DNA of 64,000 bases, taken from Pedobacter cryoconitis (GTDB lineage Bacteria; Bacteroidota; Bacteroidia; Sphingobacteriales; Sphingobacteriaceae). The notes beneath the pieces were generated by a model. That model did no database searches, was not told where the DNA came from, and worked only from the letters and a program-made list of their open reading frames with translations. The stretch lies in NCBI GenBank assembly GCA_019352875.1, contig JAAAFW010000015.1, forward strand, positions 1,504,608 through 1,568,607, in the 5' to 3' direction. Shown piece after piece: positions 1 to 8,591 of this stretch. How positions within the stretch are numbered: the stretch's first letter is position 1; every line of letters starts with the position of its first letter. The translations under genes were made by a program, and so were the position numbers.

Positions 1-63
1 GTGGCACGCTCCTTTTTCAGTTCATCTGCTTTTGTCCTGTTAATATCCGGAGTTGGGATACCC

Positions 64-155
64 TTGCGATACCCTTGGGATACCCTTCCTTTACCCAAAG
101 GGTATATCAAGGGGTATCCCAGGGGTAAAGGAAGGGTATCCCAAGGGTATTGCAA
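64..155. repeat. long imperfect inverted repeat built from ATACCCTTG-like units
   Basis: The arms at 64-96 and 123-155 are reverse complements over 33 bp with one mismatch (28 bp, 69-96 against 123-150, is perfect). The loop is 26 nt. Each arm is internally repetitive, with several copies of a GGGTAT/ATACCC core, and the loop carries further copies. The element lies between the window edge and the 3' end of the PfpI gene, so as RNA it would form a very stable hairpin. It resembles a REP/MITE-type intergenic repeat rather than a plain terminator, since no T-run follows. A minus-strand frame is open through positions 60-1 and could be the edge of a gene outside the window. I cannot support calling it. 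Confidence 0.75.
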
Positions 156-244
156 CCTAGAATAATAGCAACAGAAAAGCTGCAAAAAATAGCGGGATAA
201 GCAGAACCAAACATAATAATGAACAATTTTCCCGAATAATCCAG

Positions 245-970
245 CTATTTCCTCAAGTTACGCTCAAATTTCATCCCATTGGGTGCCACTGGCCATTTTT
301 CTTCTTCATGAGGCACATATTGCAGCGCACGACTTAACATTCCGGCAATTTTATCTCCGCTGTATTTTTTGATCAGATGAAGTGCTCCATCCATTCCAGA
401 AGTAACTCCCGAACAAGTAATCACAGAACCTTCATCTACGAATCTCACATTTCTAACCAGGGTTAACGCCGGAAACTGTAACTGGAAATCGTCAGCTATG
501 AAATAATGCGTAGTCGCTTTGTGGTTATCCAGTATCCCGGCTTTGCCGAGCAAGTAAGAGGCAGTACAAACGGACATCATTACTTCAACTTTACTTTGAT
601 ACTTTTTAAGCATACCAATTACCTTTGGATCAAGAGACATAGTATCCATTAGCCCAATGCCGGCGCCGGGAATAACTAAAATATCAGGTTTTGGCATCTC
701 ACTTTCCAAATAATCGGCAGTAAGCCTTAATCCATTTCCCTGCGTACGGATAACACCCGATTCTATCGCAAAAGTGTATACATTATATTGACCACGGGTT
801 AAACCGGCGGCCTTTATAAATGCGTCCGCCGGTCCATTCAAATCTCCCAGCCCAATACCTGGGTAAATGAACAGGGCCACATTTAATTTTCTAACTGGCG
901 TAGTTACCTGCTGCGCGAAAGCTAATACACAACAGCAAAAGATAAGGGGTAATAAAATTATTTTTTTCAC
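245..970 (-). CDS. DJ-1/PfpI family protein with signal peptide
   Basis: A 241-residue exported protein. Residues 1-20 form a signal peptide (MKK, hydrophobic core, ending LAFAQ). The rest is a class I glutamine-amidotransferase-like (DJ-1/PfpI) fold: VALFIYPG near residue 31, an acid-containing turn, LVIPGAG near 98, and the nucleophile elbow SVCTAS with Cys135. This layout matches the isonitrile-hydratase/AraC-associated PfpI branch, but without a DNA-binding domain. It would act in the periplasm, and its substrate cannot be told from sequence. The gene stands alone: nothing is close upstream, and the inverted repeat lies downstream. Confidence 0.85.
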   Translation of the reverse strand: MKKIILLPLIFCCCVLAFAQQVTTPVRKLNVALFIYPGIGLGDLNGPADAFIKAAGLTRGQYNVYTFAIESGVIRTQGNGLRLTADYLESEMPKPDILVIPGAGIGLMDTMSLDPKVIGMLKKYQSKVEVMMSVCTASYLLGKAGILDNHKATTHYFIADDFQLQFPALTLVRNVRFVDEGSVITCSGVTSGMDGALHLIKKYSGDKIAGMLSRALQYVPHEEEKWPVAPNGMKFERNLRK

Positions 971-1125
971 GATTTACAAATTAAAATTAAATAGATATAC
1001 TTGCCGGAAACCGGCGCAAGCCACCAAAGCGAGCCAAAACAAGCATATACACGCTTGTATCAGCACTTTGCCGGATTAAAAAAAAACAGACTACAGCTGT
1101 ATACTGAGTCTAAGAAAAATTAAGT

Positions 1126-1512
1126 TTAGACCCTGAACTTTGGTGGTCTGAAGATACTCGTGATATATTGACTGTTATAGCAATAGCTATAACGTGAATA
1201 CACTTGCTTCTGTTCAAGAACAATTTGATCTGTTATAAATGAAGGGGTATAGTTATTATGAAAAAATGAGACTGACAATTGGTTAAGCGCAATCTTCGCA
1301 GCCCTGTTATTCTCATCTTTTTCGGCCTCTCTGATTTTTTTCATCAGATAACATTTACCCTTACAATTTAACCAGGGTTTATTGCTGTTTACACAAAGAT
1401 TTGAGGAAATGTAATCGCGGTTCAATTCATAGCTAACGTGAACGAATAATCCGGAGAAATTACTCGTAAACACAGCTAACAGAAAAAGCCAGAGAATACA
1501 TTTTTTGTGCAT
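1126..1512 (-). CDS. small secreted or membrane-anchored Cys-containing protein, unknown function
   Basis: The frame is open from 1617, but the ATG at 1512 gives a protein of about 128 residues starting MHKKCILWLFLLAVF, a convincing signal or anchor helix, so I place the start there. After the helix comes a short segment with conserved-looking cysteines (LCVNSNKPWLNCKGKCYLMKK), then a basic/acidic helix, ending FRPPKFRV. I recall similar small Bacteroidota proteins with a C-x-GKCYL motif near metal or TonB-related genes, but no function can be given. The extra upstream codons run into the tandem duplication that also carries the end of the neighbouring oxygenase gene. Confidence 0.55.
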   Translation of the reverse strand: MHKKCILWLFLLAVFTSNFSGLFVHVSYELNRDYISSNLCVNSNKPWLNCKGKCYLMKKIREAEKDENNRAAKIALNQLSVSFFHNNYTPSFITDQIVLEQKQVYSRYSYCYNSQYITSIFRPPKFRV

Positions 1513-1585
1513 GTATCGCAAATATAAGACTAGCGTCCCAAAACAATTATATTGATGTGAAAAATTGATTTCATTATTAAAAAAA

Positions 1586-1641
1586 TCACACTGGTAATCT
1601 TTTAAAAGATTGGTCACACTGGTAATCTTTTAAAAGATTGG
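1586..1641. repeat. 28-bp perfect tandem duplication at the 3' end of the nitronate monooxygenase gene
   Basis: The 28-bp unit starting TCACACTGGTAATC occurs at 1586-1613 and again at 1614-1641 with no mismatch. The second copy contains the last codons and stop of the gene ending at 1630. The first copy is therefore a duplicated gene tail left in the intergenic space. This looks like a recent slippage event. Confidence 0.85.
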
Positions 1642-2697
1642 GTTGCTTTGATTCTGAATTTGTGCGATAAGCTCCCGGAAAAGGTTTTCGGTACTACCGC
1701 GCTTGCTTTGTGAAGCCGATTGACCTGCCCACATAGATATAATATCATTGATTCCATTGCTCTTACCATATGCTCTCAATGCAGTGGTCAGACTATTCTG
1801 ATAGGTATAATAAGGTATATTTAGTGCCGAGTTATTCATCTCTTCCATAAAACTATTTCTGATCCCTCTGGCCCATTTCCCACTAAACGCACGGGTTAGT
1901 TCGGTAGAAGTATCATTTGAATGAAGTAGACATTCTTTATAGCCTTCATTTGCCTCACTCTCTTCTGCCGCAATAAAATAACTACCTAATTGCGCTCCTT
2001 CTGCACCCAGGGCAAATGCAGCTCTTATTGTCCTATGATCGAAAAGTCCGCCTGCAGCGATTACGGGAACTGTAACGGCATCAACTATCTGTGGCACCAG
2101 AGAGATCAGACCAACCTGTGGTAGAGGTTCTCCCGGTATAAAACTTCCGCGGTGTCCACCGGCTTCGATACCCTGAGCTGTAATAGCATCCACGCCTGCA
2201 TGATCTAAAAGTTTTGCTTCTTTAACACTTGTTGCCGTTCCGATAACCTTAATGCCTTGTTCTTTTAATTGCTCGATTATCTGGGTTTCCGGCAATCCAA
2301 AAGTAAAGCTAACAACCGGAATGTTTTCATCCAGTAAGATATCAATCTGATCCAGATGGTTGTAGAAGTGGTAATCTGACAATGCTTTGTGCTGAAAAGG
2401 CAATCTGTATTTTTCTTGAAGTTTCCGGAGATAGTTCTCCATCTTCCTGAGATCTTCTTCAGAAACTCTGGTTTCCACCGAATGCGCAAAGAGATTTACC
2501 GCAAAGGGCCTATTAGTCCTGGCTTTTGTCTCCCTGATGAGTGTTATGGTCTTCTCAGGAGACAACCCGCCCACGGGTAATGAGCCCAGACCACCTGAAT
2601 TGGAAACTGCTGCCACCATAGATGGAGTAGTCACTCCAAGCATAGGCGCCTGAATAATTGGATAGCTGATATTAAGCAACCCGTTAAGGTTTTTCAT
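1630..2697 (-). CDS. nitronate monooxygenase (2-nitropropane dioxygenase family)
   Basis: A 355-residue FMN-dependent TIM-barrel enzyme predicted to oxidise alkyl nitronates to carbonyl compounds and nitrite. Visible family motifs are PIIQAPMLGVTTP at the N terminus, a Gly-rich strand SNSGGLGSLPVG, the ITAQGIEAGGHRG segment that carries the active-site His, and PVIAAGGLFD for the flavin phosphate. Length is normal for the family. The AraC-type regulator gene lies 18 bp upstream on the same strand, so the two are probably one transcript. The last codons sit in a 28-bp tandem duplication. Confidence 0.9.
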   Translation of the reverse strand: MKNLNGLLNISYPIIQAPMLGVTTPSMVAAVSNSGGLGSLPVGGLSPEKTITLIRETKARTNRPFAVNLFAHSVETRVSEEDLRKMENYLRKLQEKYRLPFQHKALSDYHFYNHLDQIDILLDENIPVVSFTFGLPETQIIEQLKEQGIKVIGTATSVKEAKLLDHAGVDAITAQGIEAGGHRGSFIPGEPLPQVGLISLVPQIVDAVTVPVIAAGGLFDHRTIRAAFALGAEGAQLGSYFIAAEESEANEGYKECLLHSNDTSTELTRAFSGKWARGIRNSFMEEMNNSALNIPYYTYQNSLTTALRAYGKSNGINDIISMWAGQSASQSKRGSTENLFRELIAQIQNQSNPIF

Positions 2698-2715
2698 AAT
2701 TCTATCAATTTAAGT

Positions 2716-3543
2716 CTATAATTGAAGCTTCAGATATGCCAGTGGTGTCTTCCCGGTATAAGTTTTAAAATCTTTTAGAAAATGATTTGAATCGTAGTAA
2801 CCGTTCGATACCGCTATTTCCATTAAATCAACATCTTTACTCCCTACTAACTCAAGGTAGGCATGGATAAAACGCTGAAGCTGAATATATTCTTTAGGCA
2901 AGAGTCCGACATGCTTCAAAAAACTTCTTTCCAGCCACTTATAGTTTACCCCAGCTTCGTCGGTCACATTTCGTACAGTGCTTTTTCCTCTTGTCTGGTG
3001 GATATAATCCAGTGTTTGATGCAAAACTCCAGAGGTATTTGCCGCGGCCGAAGAATTCTGAACGTATTTTTCGATAAATGCGATCCTTTCTTCAATAGCA
3101 TTGTATTTGAAAAATTCAGATATACTGAAACCATTATTCTGCGCAAAATAGTCGAATGGAGTAACTGGATTATGCCTGAAATATTGGGCATCTAAACCGA
3201 ATATTTTATAAAAAGAACCTGGGTAAAAACGGACAATGAAAACCTGGTCTGCATGATTGTTATATTTTACATAAACATTCTTAATTGCACCTGCACTTGC
3301 CCATACAGCTTTAACGTCAAATACGTCTTTTTGCCCTGTTACCTGCACTGTGTCTTCGCTGTTCTGTAAGAATACAAGCACAGGAAATCCATCGTTAAAA
3401 AGCAGATCTGTATTATTCAGGGGGTCTCTGGAGAAAACATAGAAGCCCTCAATAACAGCATCGACTTCTTCAGAAGGGCTAATTCTATAACCATCTTTAT
3501 TAAAATCCCCTAATTGTATCTTTTTCAGATAATTGATCGGCAT
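2716..3543 (-). CDS. AraC family transcriptional regulator
   Basis: A 275-residue protein with a cupin-like N-terminal sensor (DUF6597-type, about residues 1-140) and a C-terminal pair of helix-turn-helices (about 170-270). The second helix-turn-helix ends with the family signature: AVSNGYYDSNHFLKDFKTYTG followed by TPLAYLK. It is likely a local regulator of the downstream nitronate monooxygenase gene. A good Bacteroidota promoter ends only a few bases before the ATG, so the message may be nearly leaderless. Confidence 0.85.
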   Translation of the reverse strand: MPINYLKKIQLGDFNKDGYRISPSEEVDAVIEGFYVFSRDPLNNTDLLFNDGFPVLVFLQNSEDTVQVTGQKDVFDVKAVWASAGAIKNVYVKYNNHADQVFIVRFYPGSFYKIFGLDAQYFRHNPVTPFDYFAQNNGFSISEFFKYNAIEERIAFIEKYVQNSSAAANTSGVLHQTLDYIHQTRGKSTVRNVTDEAGVNYKWLERSFLKHVGLLPKEYIQLQRFIHAYLELVGSKDVDLMEIAVSNGYYDSNHFLKDFKTYTGKTPLAYLKLQL

Positions 3544-3547
3544 GTTG

Positions 3548-3574
3548 CAAATTTACGGGAAATGTTAATGGCAA
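3548..3574 (-). promoter_or_regulatory. Bacteroidota-type promoter for the AraC gene
   Basis: On the minus strand a TTG (3574-3572) is followed after 16 nt by TAAATTTG (3555-3548), matching the TTG / TAnnTTTG consensus. The -7 box ends only four bases before the ATG at 3543, which implies a leaderless or nearly leaderless transcript. Confidence 0.45.
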
Positions 3575-3624
3575 CAGAATATTACCTTGTCTAATATTTA
3601 CTATGAGCACGTTTTAAATGCACC

Positions 3625-3632
3625 TAGCTTTG
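3625..3632 (+). promoter_or_regulatory. possible -7 box (TAGCTTTG) for the methionine aminopeptidase gene
   Basis: TAGCTTTG fits TAnnTTTG and lies 26 bp before the ATG at 3659. No clear TTG is seen at the expected distance upstream, so support is partial. Confidence 0.35.
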
Positions 3633-3658
3633 CATAAAACTCAAATGATAATATATTT

Positions 3659-4420
3659 ATGGTTGTAAAAACGGATGAAGAGCTGCTGGGCATACAGAAA
3701 GTAAGCGAGGCTGTTGCGCTTACCTTAAAAAAAATGCGTGCATATGCGCAGATAGGAATGTCTACAAAAGATATAGATGAGTATGGAAAAGAGCTTCTGG
3801 AATCCCTTGGCGCAAAATCTGCCCCATTCGTAACCTATGATTTCCCAGGTTATAGCTGCATTAGTGTCAATAAGGAATTTGCTCATGGTATACCTTCAGA
3901 AAAAGTCATTCTGAAGAATGGAGATATCATTAACATCGATGTTTCCGCAGAACTAGGTGGGTTTTGGTCTGACAACGGATGCTCATTTATTCTTGGTGAA
4001 GACATTCAGGGCTTACAGCATTTAGTAGATACTTCACAGGAAATATTAACGGATGCAGTTGCCCAAATCAGTGGTGGTGTAAGAATTTCTGATATTGGAA
4101 AACTGATAGAAACCAAGGCCAGAAAAGCAGGATACACAGTTATACGGGATTTAGGTGGTCATGGTGTTGGACGAAGCTTACATGAAGAGCCAGATGCGAT
4201 AATGAATTATTATGACCGTTATGATAAATTGAGACGGTTCAGGAAGGATTCAGTTGTCGCTATTGAAACATTTATCTCTACCCTATCTACAAATATTGAA
4301 ACCTCTTCAGATGGCTGGGCTTTTAGCGGTAGCAAGGGTGGGTTTGTAGCCCAGCACGAACACACCATATTGATTACTTCCGGCAAACCTATAATTCTGA
4401 CCGCAGCGAATGGGATATAA
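3659..4420 (+). CDS. map: type I methionine aminopeptidase
   Basis: A 253-residue cytosolic metalloprotease that removes the initiator Met from nascent proteins. All five metal ligands of the pita-bread fold are visible in order: Asp in NIDVSAEL, Asp in FWSDNGC, His in GGHGVGRSLHEEP, Glu in AIETF, Glu in QHEHT. The substrate-binding His of FAHGIPS is present. No N-terminal zinc-finger extension. It is a monocistronic gene away from the ribosomal-protein locus where map often sits, so it may be a second, accessory copy. It converges on the outer-membrane protein gene downstream. Confidence 0.9.
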   Translation: MVVKTDEELLGIQKVSEAVALTLKKMRAYAQIGMSTKDIDEYGKELLESLGAKSAPFVTYDFPGYSCISVNKEFAHGIPSEKVILKNGDIINIDVSAELGGFWSDNGCSFILGEDIQGLQHLVDTSQEILTDAVAQISGGVRISDIGKLIETKARKAGYTVIRDLGGHGVGRSLHEEPDAIMNYYDRYDKLRRFRKDSVVAIETFISTLSTNIETSSDGWAFSGSKGGFVAQHEHTILITSGKPIILTAANGI

Positions 4421-4432
4421 AGCAGACAACCG

Positions 4433-6811
4433 TTAATCCCGGTTGCCGCTTTTTGCCTGACGAATAGCCTGGCTATCTTTGAGATTAAGCCGGTAAACCA
4501 CCGTGAGCCGGTAGCGGGAGGCATTGGGAATGTTAGTCTGATTAATCAGGTAATCTCTCCCTACGGTCCTGCTGGTCAACTTGCGCAGCTCAAAGAGATT
4601 ACTCACATCAAACATAATTGTCGCTCTGTCTCTCAAGAAAGACTTACTGCTCCCGAAGTCAATACTATGCAGGGCACCTGTATGGGTTTGGGCTGTAGAT
4701 TTTGCACCTCTGAAGTTATACAGTGCCTGGAAAGCAAGTTTGTTCTTTAATTTCATCTGGGTACTTACCCGGGCGGTGAGCGTATTGCCGGAATAATCAA
4801 AAGTTTGATTTAGATAAGATCCCTGCTCAGCGTAATGAAATATGTTAAGCTCAGTATTTACCTGCAGCCATTTTAGCGGATTGTAAAGCAGAGAGAGTTC
4901 AAAACCGCGACGTGTTTCCTTACTGATATTAACCGGCATCGTGATGAACAGCCCTTCGGTATTCCGATAGGTATAGTCTTCGATCACCCCGGTATTATGC
5001 TGGTAGTAGAAAGACGGGTTAAAAGTAAGGGACTGCCAGCTGCGAAGAAAAGCAAGTTCAAAGACGTTAGCATAAGACGGATTAAGGTCTGGGTTCCCCA
5101 CATAGCGGGTAGTCAGATCGGTCAGCTCATTAAAAGGATAGATCATACCCAGTGACGGGCGATTAATACGTTTGCTGTAACTTCCCTGCAAGGTTGCATT
5201 CTCTTTGAAACGATAACTGAGGTTTACCGTCGGGAATAAACGGGTATAATTCTTGGAATTGGTATAATTACCCATACGATCTTCGATACCAATATGTGTC
5301 AGCTCGCCGCGCAGACCTGTCTGATAACTAAAAGCTCCGGCATTACCCGAGAACTGCGTATAAGCACTACCGATCAATTCTTTATAAAGCAGATGGTTGT
5401 CGATCTGGTCGATAATATTCCAGCCTGCTGCATTCTGTTGCTCGGCGACAAAGTCACTGCTCACCCTGCGATCTTCCGCTTTCAAACCAAATTCCAGTGT
5501 AGTGGCACTATCCAGCGGCTGCACAAAATCCGTTTTAATCATCAGGTCCTTACTCGCTCCGGCCGAACTTGTCCTGATCACCGGCAGCGTGATCATTGCA
5601 GGCAAAATCCTGCTTGTAGACAGGTTCCAGTCTTTGTCACTGTCCCAGAAATCATATTGCATGTCCACGGTGAACTTCTTGCCCACACGGTCGAAATTTC
5701 TGGTATAGTTAAACTCCATCTGGTTATAACTCCGTTTTTCCCAGGATTCTCCACTGCGGTTTAAACTGCTGTCAATGCCGCCGCTTTTTCCTGAGTAAAG
5801 ATAGTTCAGCCTGGTTTTGTCGTGATCATTAGTTGCATTTCGCAGAAAGGCTGCGGTAAGTGTATTGTTTTTATTAATCTGGTAATCTGTACCAAAATAG
5901 AACAGCCTGGCATCATCGTGCCGGTTCTCATGCTGCCGCTGATCGAGATAAACCGGCACACTTGAAAGACCTGTAGATTGCAGCATAGTATACAGCCCTA
6001 CATAATCAGATAATCGCAGCTGATAAGTTGAAAAGAGATTGAGTTTATTAGATTTATAGTTCAGACTGGGGCTAATACGGGTTTCATTCGGAATACCACC
6101 GACTAAACGCAGTTGTCCGCTAAAACCCGCCTTTTTATTCTTTTTCAATATGATATTAATTATCCCTGCCGAACCTCCTGCATCAAATCTGGAAGAAGGA
6201 TTGGTAATCACTTCCACACGCTCCACCTGATCAGCAGGAAGCTGTTCCAGCGCATTGCCCTGAGTCAGGCCGGTTCGCCGCCCGTCAATCAGTACCAGTA
6301 CGTTACTGTTACCACGCAGGCTGATCGCCCCTCCAGGACTCACACTGACCGAGGGAACGATGTTTAGCAGATCGGTTACTGCCCCTGATTGCGAAAGCAC
6401 ATCTTTCCCTGTTTCAAAAACTTTTTTATCTAATTTCAGACTGACAGATGTACGTTCAGCATTTACGGATACCTCGTTTAGCTGCCTCGGATCGGGCTGT
6501 AAAACTACGGCAGCGAGGTGAACAGGTGCCCCGAAATTTATTTGTATAGTTTTACTGATGGTCTGAAAACCTGTAAAGCTATAAGAAAGGAAAAATTTGC
6601 CAGCAGGAACAGCATCTAACTCAAAAGTACCTTTATCACTGGTGATGGCCGCTGCGATCAATTTATCAGCAGCATCTTTTAAAGTAACTGTTACATAAGG
6701 AAACGGTTGTAAGGCCGGTCCTTCCTTTACCAGGCCTGTCAGCCGCACCCCCTGTGCAATGGAGCTGAAGGAAAGAAAGAAGGATGAGAGTATCAATAAG
6801 ATTGTTTTCAT
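4433..6811 (-). CDS. outer-membrane beta-barrel protein (CarboxypepD_reg, plug, OMP_b-brl_3 type)
   Basis: A 792-residue outer-membrane protein. Order of parts: signal peptide (ends SSIAQ), carboxypeptidase-regulatory-like beta-sandwich (about 22-110, with the GTFELDAVPAGKFFLSYSFTGF core), TonB-receptor plug (about 120-215, with ISLRGNSNVLVLIDGRR), then a long barrel rich in aromatic strand ends. It resembles a TonB-dependent receptor but has no obvious partner SusD lipoprotein, so its ligand is unknown. The barrel class is common in Bacteroidota and often is not involved in uptake of large glycans. The neighbouring LytS/LytTR pair is divergently oriented. Confidence 0.85.
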   Translation of the reverse strand: MKTILLILSSFFLSFSSIAQGVRLTGLVKEGPALQPFPYVTVTLKDAADKLIAAAITSDKGTFELDAVPAGKFFLSYSFTGFQTISKTIQINFGAPVHLAAVVLQPDPRQLNEVSVNAERTSVSLKLDKKVFETGKDVLSQSGAVTDLLNIVPSVSVSPGGAISLRGNSNVLVLIDGRRTGLTQGNALEQLPADQVERVEVITNPSSRFDAGGSAGIINIILKKNKKAGFSGQLRLVGGIPNETRISPSLNYKSNKLNLFSTYQLRLSDYVGLYTMLQSTGLSSVPVYLDQRQHENRHDDARLFYFGTDYQINKNNTLTAAFLRNATNDHDKTRLNYLYSGKSGGIDSSLNRSGESWEKRSYNQMEFNYTRNFDRVGKKFTVDMQYDFWDSDKDWNLSTSRILPAMITLPVIRTSSAGASKDLMIKTDFVQPLDSATTLEFGLKAEDRRVSSDFVAEQQNAAGWNIIDQIDNHLLYKELIGSAYTQFSGNAGAFSYQTGLRGELTHIGIEDRMGNYTNSKNYTRLFPTVNLSYRFKENATLQGSYSKRINRPSLGMIYPFNELTDLTTRYVGNPDLNPSYANVFELAFLRSWQSLTFNPSFYYQHNTGVIEDYTYRNTEGLFITMPVNISKETRRGFELSLLYNPLKWLQVNTELNIFHYAEQGSYLNQTFDYSGNTLTARVSTQMKLKNKLAFQALYNFRGAKSTAQTHTGALHSIDFGSSKSFLRDRATIMFDVSNLFELRKLTSRTVGRDYLINQTNIPNASRYRLTVVYRLNLKDSQAIRQAKSGNRD

Positions 6812-6920
6812 AAAGCAAGTTTAACAGCTGTGATTTCATGTCTGCTGGAAAAACTTGTGAACTGCTCTATATACTTTCAAGCGGTCATCAGTTTTACAAA
6901 TCGCCTTGTATATTTACCTT

Positions 6921-8591
6921 ATGCATACGCTCCTGTTTTTTTTCACATTCCTTAATTGGCTGAATACACATGTCATTATTCGAAATGAGTCAGCCTTACC
7001 CGTTTATAAGGTTGGCGACAATGAGACCTGGGCAGCTAAAAGTTTCAATGATAAGGATTGGTCGGCGATCAGGGATAATACTGCCAGCCAGATATTCTGG
7101 TCGCGAACGCATCTGGATTTGCATCAAGTGGAAAATGTGCTGCTGCCTCTTGGTCTTCAGATCGAGGCCTTCGGCGCTTTTGAGGTATACTGGGACGGCG
7201 TGTTTATTGGCAGAAACGGACAAATACCGATGAAAGGAAAACCGGAAATACCAGGCACAGAGCGTAGTTATTACAGCATTCCAGACAGTCTGATTAAGCC
7301 AGGTATTCATGTTGTAGCCATGCGTAGTTCGCAATCATTATTACCCGATGTACAGCGAAGTATCGCATTTAAAATAGATCGTTACACAAACTTACTGACC
7401 CGACCGTTGATTACGATGGCCTACATGAATCTAATGGCCGGCGCCTTCCTTATTGCCGCAATCTATTACTTTTTCCTGTACTTGAATAGTAAACGCAGGC
7501 AATCGGACATCCTGATCTTTGGAACAATATGCCTGCTGTTTTTTGCTTTGCTGATCATGGAGTATCTAAAGTTCCATGTAACCATTCCGTATCCCGAATT
7601 TTTCACTCGACTGGAGGTAATAGGCTGGCTGACTTTTGTTAATGCACTGCTGGTTCCCTTGTATTTTATTATTCAATTCAATTTCAAAAAAGGTTTGTGG
7701 TTAATGCTCATCTTGCTGTTAACGCTGCTATTGATGTATGGCTCAAATTACCACCACTATGATCTCACGGCACGTCTTTACAGTCTAGCCATGTTCGTTA
7801 CTGCTTTTATTGTCGTACTGAATGGTATAGTACAAAGGGAAAAAGGAGGTTTGATTGTACTGGCGGGACTTTTGATCAGTGCCCTGGTAAACAGATTTCT
7901 AGTTTATGATTATGGTCTTTTTATCAGTTTTACCATCATTGTGTTGTGTATGCTTTATCTGCATTCCATCCGGGCCAGCGTAATCGAAGCAGAGCATCAA
8001 AATGCATTATTACTTTCCTCAAGACTGCAACTGGAACTCCTTAAAAAGAATATTCAGCCTCATTTTATAAGAAATACCCTGACCTCCATGATGGACTGGG
8101 TTGAAGAATCGCCAAAAGAAGGCGCCCGCTTTATACAAGTACTTGCTGCCGAGTTCGATATCATGAACGAAATCTCTGCGCAGACCCTGATCCCGCTCAG
8201 TAAGGAGCTGGAGCTTTGCCGGCAGCACCTCTCTGTAATGGGATTCCGCAAAGAGATTAATTATATCTGGGAACAGGCTGACATAGATGAAACGCAGCTG
8301 ATTCCTCCTGCGGTGATTCATACACTCCTGGAGAACGGCATTACCCACAGCGCACCGCTCCCGGAAAACACAATTAAATTTATTCTTTATTATTCTGTCT
8401 CAAAAGATGCTTATCAGTATATTTTTGAAACGGTTGCGAAGAACCGGCCGGTAATGACAGGCCGCGCGGGAGGAAATGGTTTTAAATATATCCAGGCACG
8501 TTTGACAGAAAGTTATGGAGATAAGTGGGCATTCACTTCCGGCGCCACCGAAACAGGATGGAAATCGACTATTCAAATTTCAATAAAATGA
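6921..8591 (+). CDS. LytS-type sensor histidine kinase with extracellular sensor and 7TM-like region
   Basis: A kinase of about 556 residues. I start at ATG 6921 (MHTLLFFFTFLNW, a signal or anchor helix) rather than the upstream in-frame TTG at 6906. Residues about 20-155 form a beta-rich extracellular domain of the 7TMR-DISM type. About 165-350 carry seven closely spaced hydrophobic helices. The C terminus is a His_kinase plus HATPase_c pair with phospho-acceptor His381 in NIQPHFIRNTL. The usual PHFLFN is here PHFIRN, but His and Asn are kept. The ATP-lid glycines (GRAGGNGF) are present. It overlaps the regulator gene by ATGA, so the pair is translationally coupled. Confidence 0.88.
   Translation: MHTLLFFFTFLNWLNTHVIIRNESALPVYKVGDNETWAAKSFNDKDWSAIRDNTASQIFWSRTHLDLHQVENVLLPLGLQIEAFGAFEVYWDGVFIGRNGQIPMKGKPEIPGTERSYYSIPDSLIKPGIHVVAMRSSQSLLPDVQRSIAFKIDRYTNLLTRPLITMAYMNLMAGAFLIAAIYYFFLYLNSKRRQSDILIFGTICLLFFALLIMEYLKFHVTIPYPEFFTRLEVIGWLTFVNALLVPLYFIIQFNFKKGLWLMLILLLTLLLMYGSNYHHYDLTARLYSLAMFVTAFIVVLNGIVQREKGGLIVLAGLLISALVNRFLVYDYGLFISFTIIVLCMLYLHSIRASVIEAEHQNALLLSSRLQLELLKKNIQPHFIRNTLTSMMDWVEESPKEGARFIQVLAAEFDIMNEISAQTLIPLSKELELCRQHLSVMGFRKEINYIWEQADIDETQLIPPAVIHTLLENGITHSAPLPENTIKFILYYSVSKDAYQYIFETVAKNRPVMTGRAGGNGFKYIQARLTESYGDKWAFTSGATETGWKSTIQISIK

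Noticed and set aside
1..60. Open minus-strand frame running off the left edge
   Set aside because: It reads IPTPDINRTKADELKKERA but continues into the inverted repeat with no start; too short to support.
4433..6811. SusC/SusD nutrient uptake locus
   Set aside because: No SusD-like lipoprotein gene and no glycan enzymes nearby; the barrel is of the OMP_b-brl_3 kind.
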